A stretch of 64,000 bases of DNA from UBA2767 sp965228625 (lineage in GTDB: Bacteria > Pseudomonadota > Alphaproteobacteria > Rhizobiales > Methyloligellaceae), in contig OZ245829.1 in assembly GCA_965228625.1 (NCBI GenBank), positions 3,968,001-4,032,000 on the forward strand, read 5' to 3'. A model generated the notes under the pieces. It made no database searches and was not told where the DNA came from. It worked only from the letters and a program-made list of their open reading frames with translations. Numbering within the stretch: the stretch's first letter is position 1; each line of letters begins with the position of its first letter. Positions 25,772-33,954 of this stretch are shown here, piece by piece. Both the position numbers and the translations under genes were made by a program.

Positions 25772-26764
25772 ATGTCCATCGACAGACGTGCATTCATGAA
25801 AACCAGTGCGGGCGTGGCGGCCGCTGCAGCGTTGGCGGATGTCTTCAAAGCCATGCCGGCGCTGGCTGCTGACGATGCAACGGGACTCGCACGACATTTC
25901 GCCGATCTCGGCTACAAGATGATCGAGCCCGTCGACCTTATCCGGCCGCACGGATTCAATGGCGGCCTGCTTTATACGGGGCTGAATGAATACCATATGG
26001 ATGACCCGGGCAACGAACCGGAAAAATGGTTCGTGATGCAGGGATGCGGGCGGCTTGAGGATCTGGACCGGGGACACGAACCGGGCGTGTTGGCCTACTT
26101 CCACATTCTCTCGTTCCGGAACAACGCGCCTGCCTATCCCGGAGAGATATTCGATCAGGCGCTTGGTTTTCTTGTTCGCGACGCCGGCTTCAAGCCCGAG
26201 CGCCTGGCTTTCGTTTCAACTGAGAAATTCAAGCCCTACGTCAAGTTGCTCGAACCTCATGGAATAACCGAAAGCCAGGTGATCTATCGGTCAATCGACG
26301 AAGCCCGAAAGGCCGGTGACGGCTCCGGTTTCTTCAGCCCCAAGGGACATCCCGCCGCGCCGGGCAACCACTGCGCATCGTTTCATTACGCGCCGGAGGG
26401 GACGCCATTGCCGGAGACGTTGAACTATCCCCCGGCGGGATACTACGAGATCGGCGAGTTTCTCTTTGAAAGCGAAAAGGTGCCGACGAGCAAACTGGAG
26501 GTCGCTTCGTTCGGGGTCGAACGTCTCGCCATGGCGCGGGGAAAACCCGCCGGTGACTTCGACAGCAGCCGTAAGCACCTGATTTCAAAGCTCGAGGAAG
26601 AGTCCAAACGGCGCGGCATCGACCTGCCGCACGCGCATGGAAAGCTGTCCGCGCGCCAGGGCCGGACGCCAATACAGGTCAAAACCAAGATCAGGTTGAC
26701 GAGCGGAAGATCCACCAGTTCCAGCCGCCGTCATTCGGGCAGTCGCCGAACCCGCATTCCATGA
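25772..26764 (+). CDS. Tat-exported protein resembling an alanyl-tRNA-synthetase core, copy 2
   Basis: 330 residues from the ATG at 25772, placed behind GGGAGG. The Tat signal is IDRRAFMKTSAG with ALA before ADDA. It shares with copy 1 the blocks HGFNGG, NEPEKWFVMQ, HEPGVLAYFH, FRNNAPAYPG, STEKFKPYV, AGDGSGFFSPKG, YPPAGYYEIGEF and FGVERLAMARGKPAGDF. The same AlaRS-like motif order is visible. Copy 1 ends at HDHFSAL, but here the frame runs on for about 37 residues (from LSARQGRTP) rich in Ser, Arg and Thr, ending inside the 3' end of the convergent dsbB-like gene; the tail looks like loss of the original stop. Function unknown; export suggests a periplasmic ligand-binding or enzymatic role. 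Confidence 0.7.
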   Translation: MSIDRRAFMKTSAGVAAAAALADVFKAMPALAADDATGLARHFADLGYKMIEPVDLIRPHGFNGGLLYTGLNEYHMDDPGNEPEKWFVMQGCGRLEDLDRGHEPGVLAYFHILSFRNNAPAYPGEIFDQALGFLVRDAGFKPERLAFVSTEKFKPYVKLLEPHGITESQVIYRSIDEARKAGDGSGFFSPKGHPAAPGNHCASFHYAPEGTPLPETLNYPPAGYYEIGEFLFESEKVPTSKLEVASFGVERLAMARGKPAGDFDSSRKHLISKLEEESKRRGIDLPHAHGKLSARQGRTPIQVKTKIRLTSGRSTSSSRRHSGSRRTRIP

Positions 26765-27305
26765 AGACCAGTATGGCCTGCGAGGCAATGACGATCGTCA
26801 GAAGCCCGACACCAAGTGAGGCGAGGCGGGACAGCCAGGCCGGTTCGCGGGCAGGCCAGGTCGAAGGGTCCCGGATGAGCTGAACGAAGCCAATCACCAG
26901 GAACACGACCATGAAAATGATGACGCTCCAGATATAGAGGTTCAGGCCGAAGACCTCCTGGCCGAAAGGCGGATTGGAGGTGGCTTCGAGCGTCGGCTGC
27001 CCGGTCTTCTTGTCAAAGAAAGGGTTCATGTGCAGCAGCGATTGCCGGATCGCCACGGCCATGCCGAACACGGCAGAAAGCAGGCACACCGCGTAGTGGC
27101 GGGCATCCGGGCCGATCATCAGATTCATGGCGGCGCCGACTGCGACCCCGATCATGGCGACGCGCTGCAGCAGGCAGAGTGTGCAGGGCAGCTCACGATA
27201 GGAGAACTGGTAGACATATGATCCGAGGATCACGCCGATGATCCCCAGCATGCCGAAGAGATTGAGGACGCGCTCGAGCTCTGGCGACAGGATGCCTTCT
27301 CTCAT
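26691..27305 (-). CDS. DsbB-like disulfide bond formation protein
   Basis: 204 residues with about five hydrophobic segments. The first periplasmic loop carries the CxxC pair in ELPCTLCLLQR (about 39-45), directly followed by the conserved Gln-Arg, as in DsbB and BdbC. A second Cys pair lies near the C-terminus (MECGFGDCPND) rather than in the middle loop as in E. coli DsbB. The protein oxidises a DsbA-type partner and passes electrons to quinone. No dsbA is seen here. Its 3' end overlaps the convergent Tat-protein gene by 74 bases, and its start overlaps the small upstream gene by 4. Confidence 0.85.
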   Translation of the reverse strand: MREGILSPELERVLNLFGMLGIIGVILGSYVYQFSYRELPCTLCLLQRVAMIGVAVGAAMNLMIGPDARHYAVCLLSAVFGMAVAIRQSLLHMNPFFDKKTGQPTLEATSNPPFGQEVFGLNLYIWSVIIFMVVFLVIGFVQLIRDPSTWPAREPAWLSRLASLGVGLLTIVIASQAILVFMECGFGDCPNDGGWNWWIFRSST

Positions 27306-27463
27306 AGCTGGACCCCCAGGTTGGTGGAGAAATCAACGTCCTGCACGAAAATGGCAATGCCGATGATCAGGGCCGCCATGACCGGCAGCCACACCCACTG
27401 GGCCTTGTTCCACCACAGGAATATGCAGCTCAACGTCAGCAGTAGCATCGCTGCGGTCATCAT
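27302..27463 (-). CDS. Small membrane protein (DUF5993-like) coupled to the dsbB-like gene
   Basis: 53 residues from the ATG at 27463, chosen because GGAGG precedes it by 10 bases; an in-frame upstream start at 27550 would add a non-hydrophobic leader. It has two hydrophobic helices (MTAAMLLLTLSCIFLWW and WVWLPVMAALIIGIAIFV) and a short tail DFSTNLGVQL. Tiny proteins of this form (DUF5993) are commonly found directly before dsbB-like genes, here with an ATGA overlap. It is probably an accessory subunit of the disulfide-forming membrane protein. The family name is from memory of length and context. Confidence 0.65.
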   Translation of the reverse strand: MMTAAMLLLTLSCIFLWWNKAQWVWLPVMAALIIGIAIFVQDVDFSTNLGVQL

Positions 27464-27829
27464 CTCGGTCGGTCCTCCGTTTGCGCGGCAACTGTCAAAT
27501 GGATTCAACGTCTTGTGACGAATCTGATCGAAAACCGGCGGCATCATCACGTGAACAACCGTCCAAGTCCAGCCTGCAAACGGCTACGTGCTCCGCGGAA
27601 TTCCAGGTGCGGGCGCGCGTCTGAAGGTTCGAATTGTCGAGGCGCTGCGCATGCACGACCGTGACGGTTTTCAGCGTGACGATGCACCGGATCGGTTGTG
27701 GTTACGGTGCATCCCTGCGCGACAAAAATGGCCGAAAAACGAAGGTTCCAAAACAAATAGCCGCAGGGTCACTTCTTTAATTCGCACGAAAAACCGCTTA
27801 TACCGATTCATCTCATGTCGCGCTGACGG
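27464..27829. promoter_or_regulatory. Divergent intergenic region between the dsbB-like pair and cyoABCD
   Basis: 366 bases with no gene I can support; short open frames here look like shadows. It must contain the promoters of the leftward small-membrane-protein/dsbB pair and the rightward cyo operon. The last 60 bases before cyoA are A/T-richer (27771-27815) and include TTATAC, a possible -10. I could not place a -35, an FNR-type box or a RegA-type site with confidence. Confidence 0.3.
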
Positions 27830-28750
27830 GTGAAAACACTGGGCACAAGATCGGCATATGGGCGCGCAATTCTGCCTCTGGCGCTGGTGCTGCTCGCCGC
27901 CGGTTGCGGGGTGAGAGACTCCGCAATTCTCGACCCGGCCGGGCCGATTGCCAGCGATCAGCGCGACCTCATCGTGCGAACGTCCGCGATCATGCTGATC
28001 GTCGTCGTGCCCGTCATCGTCATGACGTTGTGGTTCGCATGGCGGTTTCGCGCTTCGAACGATGACGCGACATATATGCCCGAGTGGTCCTATTCGGCCA
28101 AACTGGATGCCGTGATCTGGGCGATCCCGATGATGATCGTCGCTGGCGTGGGCTACCACGCCTGGGTGTTCACCCACTCGCTGGATCCCTACAAGCCGAT
28201 TCCTTCAACCGAGAAGACCCTCGAAGTACGGGCCATCGCGCAGGACTGGAAGTGGGTGTTTCTGTATCCGGAGCAGAACATCGCCGTTGTCAACGAGCTC
28301 GTCTTCCCGGCCGGGGCGCCGCTCAGGGTCAAAATCACGTCCGATACCGTCATGAACTCGTTTTTCATCCCGGGCCTCGGCGGTCAGATCTATGCCATGG
28401 CGGGCATGCGCACGGAGCTCAACCTGCTGGCCTATGAGCCCGGCAAGTTTCGGGGTGGGAACGTTCAATATAGCGGCGCCGGCTTCTCCGATCAGCGCTT
28501 CGAGGCACGCTCCGTCAAGCGCGAGGATTTCGACGCCTGGGTGGAAAAGGTCCGCACGTCATCCGAAACGCTCGACCTCATCACCTACGAAAAGCTGGCA
28601 AAGCCGAGCGAGGCGCACCCGGTGACCTACTACGCGTCCTACGCGACGGGCCTCTTCGCGGCGACGATCTCGAAATACAATCCCTATGGAATGCTCGCGG
28701 CAAATTCGGTGTGCCGGGTGGCGGATTTAGACAGGTCGTATGCTCGGTAA
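27830..28750 (+). CDS. cyoA: Ubiquinol oxidase (bo3 type) subunit II
   Basis: 306 residues, GTG start at 27830. The signal peptide ends in a lipobox (LVLLAAGC, lipid-modified Cys26), as in CyoA. Two transmembrane helices follow (about 48-70 and 90-112), then a cupredoxin domain including QDWKWVFLYPEQNIAVVNEL and SFFIPGLGGQIYAMAGM. The CuA-ligand loop CxxxCxxxH of cytochrome c oxidases is absent, so the electron donor is quinol. It overlaps cyoB by 11 bases. The cyoE haem O synthase gene is not nearby. Confidence 0.94.
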   Translation: MKTLGTRSAYGRAILPLALVLLAAGCGVRDSAILDPAGPIASDQRDLIVRTSAIMLIVVVPVIVMTLWFAWRFRASNDDATYMPEWSYSAKLDAVIWAIPMMIVAGVGYHAWVFTHSLDPYKPIPSTEKTLEVRAIAQDWKWVFLYPEQNIAVVNELVFPAGAPLRVKITSDTVMNSFFIPGLGGQIYAMAGMRTELNLLAYEPGKFRGGNVQYSGAGFSDQRFEARSVKREDFDAWVEKVRTSSETLDLITYEKLAKPSEAHPVTYYASYATGLFAATISKYNPYGMLAANSVCRVADLDRSYAR

Positions 28751-30776
28751 GCTCACAATCGACGCCCTGCCGTTCTATAGCTGGGTCGCCATGGGCGGCG
28801 CGGCCGTCACCGTGCTCGGCGCCCTCGCCGTCATGGCCGTGATTACCTGGTTCCGCCTGTGGGGCTATCTGTGGCGCGAATGGCTCACCAGCGTCGACCA
28901 CAAGCGCATCGGCATTATGTACATCGTTCTCGCGCTCGTCATGCTGCTGCGCGGCTTCGTCGATGCCATCATGATGCGGGCCCAGCAGGCGGTCGCGCTC
29001 AATTCGGAAGGCTATCTTCCGGCCGATCACTTCGATCAGATCTTCAGCTCTCACGGCACCATCATGATCTTTTTCGTGGCGATGCCGTTCATGTCGGGTC
29101 TGATGAATCTCGTTGTTCCGCTTCAGATCGGCGCCCGCGACGTGTCGTTTCCCTACATGAACTCCCTGAGCCTCTGGCTCAACGCCGCCGGTGCCGCACT
29201 CGTCATGGTGTCGCTGGTGATCGGCAAGTTTTCCACGGCCGGGTGGACCGCATACCCGCCATATTCCGGCATCGAGTACAGCCCCGATGTCGGTGTCGAT
29301 TACTGGTCTTTCGCCGTGCTCATCAGCGGCGTCGGCTCGACCATGACCGGGATCAACTTCGTCGCCACGATCTTCAAGAAGCGTGCGCCCGGCATGACAT
29401 TGATGTGCATGCCGCTGTTCACCTGGACGGTGCTGACGGCAAGCGTACTGGTCGTGTTCTCGTTTCCGGCCCTGACCGTATCGGCGGCGCTGCTCGAGTT
29501 GGACCGTATGGTCGGCATGCATTTCTTCACCAACGAAGACGGCGGCAACATGATGATGTTCGCCAACCTGTTCTGGATCTGGGGGCACCCGGAGGTGTAC
29601 ATCCTGATCCTTCCGGCGTTCGGCGTTTTTTCCCACGTCGTCACGACCTTCTCCGGCAAGAGGCTGTTCGGATACACGTCGCTGGTCTACGCCACCACGG
29701 CCATCGGTTGTCTCTCCTTTATGGTGTGGCTGCACCATTTCTTCACGATGGGCTCGAGCGCGAACGTCAACGCGTTCTTCGGCATCATGACCATGATCAT
29801 TGCCGTGCCGACCGGGGTGAAGGTGTTCGACTGGCTGTTCACGATGTATCGCGGACGCATCCAGTTTCATTCGCCGATGCTTTGGACCCTGGGCTTCATG
29901 GCGACCTTCGTGATCGGCGGCATGTCAGGTGTCCTGCTGGCGCTGCCGCCGGTGGATTACCTGATGCACAACACCACGTTCCTGGTCGCGCATTTCCACA
30001 ACATGATCATCCCCGGGGTCCTGTTCGGCTACCTCGCCGGATACCAGTTCTGGTTCCCCAAGGCGTTCGGATTCCGCCTGAACGAGAAATGGGGCAAACG
30101 ATCGTTCTGGTGCTGGATCATCGGTTTCTATCTGGCCTTCATGCCGCTCTACGTGCTCGGCCTGCTGGGCATGCCGCGGCGGATGGAGCACTACGACATT
30201 CCGGAGTGGCAGCCGCACCTGATCATCGCTGCGATTGGGGCCTGCATCATCCTTCTCGGCATTCTCTGTCTGGCGGTCCAACTGATCGTCAGCATTCGCC
30301 AGCGCGATCAGGCGCGCGACCTGACCGGCGATCCCTGGCTTGGCCGGACGCTCGAATGGTCAACGTCTTCGCCGCCGCCCGTATACAATTTCGCCGTCAT
30401 TCCGCTGGTGCGGGAACGGGACGCGTTTCAGGACATGAAGGAACGCGGCATCGCCTATGAGCGGCCCGAGAAATACGAGGATATCTACCTTCCCAAGAAC
30501 AGCCCGGTCGGCATTATCGTCGGCGGTTTTGCGTTCCTGTTCGGTTTCGCCATGGTCTGGCACATCTGGTGGGCGGCGATTGCGTGCGCAATCGTGATGG
30601 CCATTGCGCTCGTCATCCTGAGCAGCGAGGACGACAACGAGTACCGCCTCACGGCGAAGGAGATCGAGCAGATCGAGGACCGGCACTACCGTGATGTTGC
30701 CAATGCGCCGCGCATCGTCCTCCCCGAAAGCGAGGAAATCGTTCCGGGCGCGCCCATACAAGGGACCGTGCGATGA
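28740..30776 (+). CDS. cyoB: Ubiquinol oxidase (bo3 type) subunit I
   Basis: 678 residues, matching CyoB with its extra N- and C-terminal helices. Haem-copper ligands are visible: SSHGTIMIFF near the low-spin haem His, WGHPEVYILILPAFG (CuB His with the cross-linked Tyr), the His pair in VWLHHFFTMG, and AHFHNMI with the axial His of both haems. It reduces O2 to water and pumps protons in the inner membrane. It overlaps cyoC by 4 bases. Confidence 0.97.
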   Translation: MLGKLTIDALPFYSWVAMGGAAVTVLGALAVMAVITWFRLWGYLWREWLTSVDHKRIGIMYIVLALVMLLRGFVDAIMMRAQQAVALNSEGYLPADHFDQIFSSHGTIMIFFVAMPFMSGLMNLVVPLQIGARDVSFPYMNSLSLWLNAAGAALVMVSLVIGKFSTAGWTAYPPYSGIEYSPDVGVDYWSFAVLISGVGSTMTGINFVATIFKKRAPGMTLMCMPLFTWTVLTASVLVVFSFPALTVSAALLELDRMVGMHFFTNEDGGNMMMFANLFWIWGHPEVYILILPAFGVFSHVVTTFSGKRLFGYTSLVYATTAIGCLSFMVWLHHFFTMGSSANVNAFFGIMTMIIAVPTGVKVFDWLFTMYRGRIQFHSPMLWTLGFMATFVIGGMSGVLLALPPVDYLMHNTTFLVAHFHNMIIPGVLFGYLAGYQFWFPKAFGFRLNEKWGKRSFWCWIIGFYLAFMPLYVLGLLGMPRRMEHYDIPEWQPHLIIAAIGACIILLGILCLAVQLIVSIRQRDQARDLTGDPWLGRTLEWSTSSPPPVYNFAVIPLVRERDAFQDMKERGIAYERPEKYEDIYLPKNSPVGIIVGGFAFLFGFAMVWHIWWAAIACAIVMAIALVILSSEDDNEYRLTAKEIEQIEDRHYRDVANAPRIVLPESEEIVPGAPIQGTVR

Positions 30777-31387
30777 ACACGGGACCCGGCACAACGTCCG
30801 GGGCGAGCGCGCCCCTCCCAATCGACGGGCGCGACGAGAAGGCATTCGGCTTCTGGGTCTACCTGATGAGCGACGCGATCATCTTCGCGCTGCTGTTCGC
30901 CACCTACATCGTGCTTGCTGAGAACACCGCCGGAGGACCGGGAGGCAAGGAGCTGTTCAGCCTTTCGCGGGCATTCGTGGAAACCATGCTGCTGCTCACA
31001 AGCAGTGCAACGTTCGGAATGGCCACCGTGGCGATGGTGTCCGGCGACCGGAACGGCGTGGTCAGGTGGCTCGTGGTAACGTTCGTGCTCGGCGCGGCCT
31101 TTGTTGCCCTGGAACTCAACGAGTTCGCCGGCATGATCGCCGCCGGCGCAGGGCCGGACAGAAGCGGGTTTCTGTCAGCCTTCTTCACACTGGTCGGCAC
31201 GCACGGACTGCATGTCAGCTTCGGCCTGTTCTGCATTGTCGTCATGTGCGTTCAGGTGATGACCAAGGGGCTGACCGCACCGGTCGCATCGCGCCTCTAC
31301 CGGCTCGGCTTGTTCTGGCATTTCCTCGACATTGTGTGGATCGCCATTTTCTCTGTCGTCTATCTTCCCGGAGTGCTCGATGGATAA
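30773..31387 (+). CDS. cyoC: Ubiquinol oxidase subunit III
   Basis: 204 residues, five hydrophobic helices, the CyoC form of subunit III that lacks the first two helices of the mitochondrial protein. FGFWVYLMSDAIIFALLFATY near the N-terminus and GTHGLHVSFGLFCIVVM are typical, as is FWHFLDIVWIAIFSVVYL at the C-terminus. It stabilises subunit I. The start lies in the cyoB stop (ATGA), and the end overlaps cyoD by 8 bases. Confidence 0.95.
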   Translation: MNTGPGTTSGASAPLPIDGRDEKAFGFWVYLMSDAIIFALLFATYIVLAENTAGGPGGKELFSLSRAFVETMLLLTSSATFGMATVAMVSGDRNGVVRWLVVTFVLGAAFVALELNEFAGMIAAGAGPDRSGFLSAFFTLVGTHGLHVSFGLFCIVVMCVQVMTKGLTAPVASRLYRLGLFWHFLDIVWIAIFSVVYLPGVLDG

Positions 31388-31694
31388 CGCCGGTTCGCAA
31401 CACACGCCGACGCGGAGCGCATACGGAACGGGACTTGTTCTTGCCGTTATCCTGACCGCGATCCCGTTTGCGATCGTTGCGTTTGGGCTGCTGCCCAGGC
31501 TGCCGGCGTTGATCGCGATCGCCGTCGCCGCGATCATCCAGGTCGGCGTGCACCTGCGCTACTTCCTGCATCTGGATTTCAAGCACACGCCGCACGAGAA
31601 CCTGGCGGCCCTGTTCTTTGCCGCCTTTCTGATTTTCATCATGGTTCTCGGCAGCATCTGGATTATGTTTGATCTGCATGATCGCATGATGTGA
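31380..31694 (+). CDS. cyoD: Ubiquinol oxidase subunit IV
   Basis: 104 residues from the ATG at 31380; in-frame extension upstream lies wholly within cyoC and is discarded. Three hydrophobic helices are present, with QVGVHLRYFLHLDF between helices two and three as in CyoD. It assists assembly of the CuB centre in subunit I. It is the last gene of the oxidase operon. Confidence 0.92.
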   Translation: MDNAGSQHTPTRSAYGTGLVLAVILTAIPFAIVAFGLLPRLPALIAIAVAAIIQVGVHLRYFLHLDFKHTPHENLAALFFAAFLIFIMVLGSIWIMFDLHDRMM

Positions 31695-31739
31695 CGTCGG
31701 GATGGGTCATGCGCGAGCGCAGTTGGGGGGACGGCGCGC

Positions 31740-32699
31740 ATGGACATTCACTTCCGCATTGTTTCTTCGATCATCGTCCTGCTTTTGCTGATCTGCTTTG
31801 CGATGCTGTTGCGTCGCGTCGGACTGCTCGACGAGGACGACGGAGAGATCTTCTCCAGGCTCATCACCAACGTCACGTTGCCGGCCCTGATCTTCGTGTC
31901 CATGGCGCGGACCGAGCTGCATTGGGCGGAACTGGAACTGGCCGGGTTCATGGCGATTGCGACCTTGATCTGCCTCGCGCTCGGATGGGTTTTCGGGCGC
32001 CTCCTGAAGGCGGATGCACCGGCAATGGGCGCCATTGTCCTGTGTTCCGGGATCGGCAGTTCGTCGCTACTGGGCTTTGCGTTGATCTCCCAGGTGTTCC
32101 CTCATCACGAGGCTGCCATGGCCGAGGCGGTCGTGATCTCAAGCTTGGGTGTTCAGCCGATATTGTTCACGCTCGGACCGCTGATCGCCCTGTACTACGG
32201 GAGCACGGATGCGGCTCCTGAAGGGCGCCTCAAATCCGCGATCAAATACTTCTACTCGCCGATTTTTCTGTCATTCATTTCCGGGATTACGATCACCCTC
32301 GTTTTCGGTGTCATCGAACACCCGACATTCAAGAGCGTTCTCGATGGCATTCATGTCCTCGGCGCCGCCAACACGTTCATGGTGACGCTGGCGTTTGGTC
32401 TGTTGCTGCGGCTCGAAGCGCTGCGCGCAACGATTGTGGTGGCGGCAGGTGTCGGCGTTGTGAAGCTGATCATCATGCCGCTCGTTTTATGGATCCAGGA
32501 ACATACGCTTGATCTCAAGGACTGGCAGGTGGACGTCCTGGTGCTGGAGGGCGCAATGCCCGCTTCGACTTTGGCGGTCATCCTGTGCAGCGCTTATGGC
32601 TGCGATGCCCGCCTCGGCAGCAAGATCGTGTTCTTCACAACGATTGCATCCATCGTCACGGTTCCACTTCTTTTTCAGGTCCTGACGGCGCTGCAGTAA
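31740..32699 (+). CDS. AEC (auxin efflux carrier) family transporter
   Basis: 319 residues with about ten hydrophobic helices in two halves, each with a reentrant-type polar kink: LLITNVTLPALIFVS-like sequence in the first (about 43-55) and GAMPASTLAVILCSAYGCD in the second. That layout is the AEC family (MdcF/YfdV type), secondary carriers of malonate, malate and other carboxylates. It follows cyoD by 45 bases on the same strand and may be read through from the oxidase operon. The substrate is unknown. Confidence 0.85.
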   Translation: MDIHFRIVSSIIVLLLLICFAMLLRRVGLLDEDDGEIFSRLITNVTLPALIFVSMARTELHWAELELAGFMAIATLICLALGWVFGRLLKADAPAMGAIVLCSGIGSSSLLGFALISQVFPHHEAAMAEAVVISSLGVQPILFTLGPLIALYYGSTDAAPEGRLKSAIKYFYSPIFLSFISGITITLVFGVIEHPTFKSVLDGIHVLGAANTFMVTLAFGLLLRLEALRATIVVAAGVGVVKLIIMPLVLWIQEHTLDLKDWQVDVLVLEGAMPASTLAVILCSAYGCDARLGSKIVFFTTIASIVTVPLLFQVLTALQ

Positions 32700-32801
32700 C
32701 GGAAAACCGCGGCTGACCGAACCTCGGTGATGCAGCACGACCACACTTGTCACACATTTGCGATCCTATACATTTGTCGGTCGATATCTCGGACATGGGC
32801 G

Positions 32802-33950
32802 ATGGTTTTGCGAATGCGCGGTGTTCATCTCGGATTGATTGCGGCGTTGTTGTTCGGGGCTGCGGCCTACGCGGCGGACAAGAGCAACAACAGCAGTGGC
32901 AGCGACACGACGTCGACGTCGAAACCAAGTGTCATCGTTGCCACCGTGACCAATCGGGACGTGGCCAAGCAGCGCGTTTATGTGGGCCGCGTCAACGCGG
33001 TCAAGACCGTACGCCTGACCGCGCGCGTTGAAGGAACGCTCGAGCAGCGCAACTTCAAGGAAGGCGGATTCGTCAAGAAGGGCGATCTCCTGTTCGTGAT
33101 CGAGCAGGCCGCCTACAAGGCGGCGGTCTCCCAGAGCAAGGCCGATGTCGCGGGAGCGCAGGCGCAACTCAAGCAGGCCGAGGTCGACTTCGAGCGCGAC
33201 AAGGGCCTCGCGGCCACCAACGACATCACCCAGCAGGCGCTCGATGCCGCAGTCGCAAACCGCGATGTGGCCAAGGCGAACGTGCAAAAGGCGAAAGCCG
33301 GGCTGGCGGCATCCAGTCTCAATCTCGGCTACACCGAAATCCGCAGTCCGATCGACGGTCGCATCAGTGCGGCGAATGTCGATGTCGGCAACCTGGTCGG
33401 GCCGAGCGCCGGGACGCTGGCGACGATCGTCAGCCTCGATCCGATCTATGTGACGTTCTTCGTCAGCGAACGAGATCTCATCGAGGCGCGCAAGGCGGGG
33501 CTGGTGAAAGAGACGAAGACATCGCTCACGCCGCACCTCGAGCTTGCCGACGGCAGCACCTATGCGAAGCCCGGAACACTGGATTATGTCGGTATCGAGA
33601 TCGGGCAGGGCACGGACACGATCGAAGTGCGCGCTGTGTTCGACAACCCCGACCACATCCTGATTCCGGGCCAGTTCGTCAACGTCACTCTGAGATCCGA
33701 CAAGACGAAGACCGCCATCGTTGTGCCGCAGATTGCGCTGCAGAACGACCAGACCGGCTCATATGTGCTGGTGGTCAACCAGAACGACAAGGTCGTCAAA
33801 CGATCCGTCAAGCTGGGGGAGCAGGTCGGGATCGACTGGGTCGTCGAGGATGGGCTCAAGGAAGGCGAACGCGTGATCGTCCAGGGCATACAGAAGGTGA
33901 CCCCCGGCGTGGTCGTCAATCCGGTGAAGCAGAAACAGAAGCAGAGTTGA
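32802..33950 (+). CDS. RND efflux periplasmic adaptor (AcrA/MexA family)
   Basis: 382 residues from the ATG at 32802; in-frame starts at 32727 and 32814 are possible, and this one gives a good signal peptide (RGVHLGLIAALLFGAAAYA cleaved before ADKS). A Ser/Thr/Asn-rich linker comes next, then the lipoyl half VRLTARVEGTLEQRNFKEGGFVKKGD, an alpha-hairpin (about 100-175), the second lipoyl half with YTEIRSPIDGRIS, a beta-barrel and the membrane-proximal domain. Unlike AcrA it has no lipobox. It is 4 bases upstream of the pump gene. Confidence 0.92.
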   Translation: MVLRMRGVHLGLIAALLFGAAAYAADKSNNSSGSDTTSTSKPSVIVATVTNRDVAKQRVYVGRVNAVKTVRLTARVEGTLEQRNFKEGGFVKKGDLLFVIEQAAYKAAVSQSKADVAGAQAQLKQAEVDFERDKGLAATNDITQQALDAAVANRDVAKANVQKAKAGLAASSLNLGYTEIRSPIDGRISAANVDVGNLVGPSAGTLATIVSLDPIYVTFFVSERDLIEARKAGLVKETKTSLTPHLELADGSTYAKPGTLDYVGIEIGQGTDTIEVRAVFDNPDHILIPGQFVNVTLRSDKTKTAIVVPQIALQNDQTGSYVLVVNQNDKVVKRSVKLGEQVGIDWVVEDGLKEGERVIVQGIQKVTPGVVVNPVKQKQKQS

Positions 33951-33954
33951 CCCG

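Noticed and set aside
24801..26764. A real alanyl-tRNA synthetase or a stand-alone editing protein
   Set aside because: Both copies have Tat signals, no editing or tRNA-binding domain, and are only about 300 residues; editing proteins are cytoplasmic and carry HxxxH motifs not seen here.
27547..27756. A 69-codon minus-strand frame before the small membrane protein
   Set aside because: It has no ribosome binding site, no hydrophobic or domain features, and lies in the divergent promoter region.
27830..31694. aa3-type cytochrome c oxidase
   Set aside because: Subunit II lacks the CuA ligands and is a lipoprotein, and subunits I, III and IV match the bo3 quinol oxidase.
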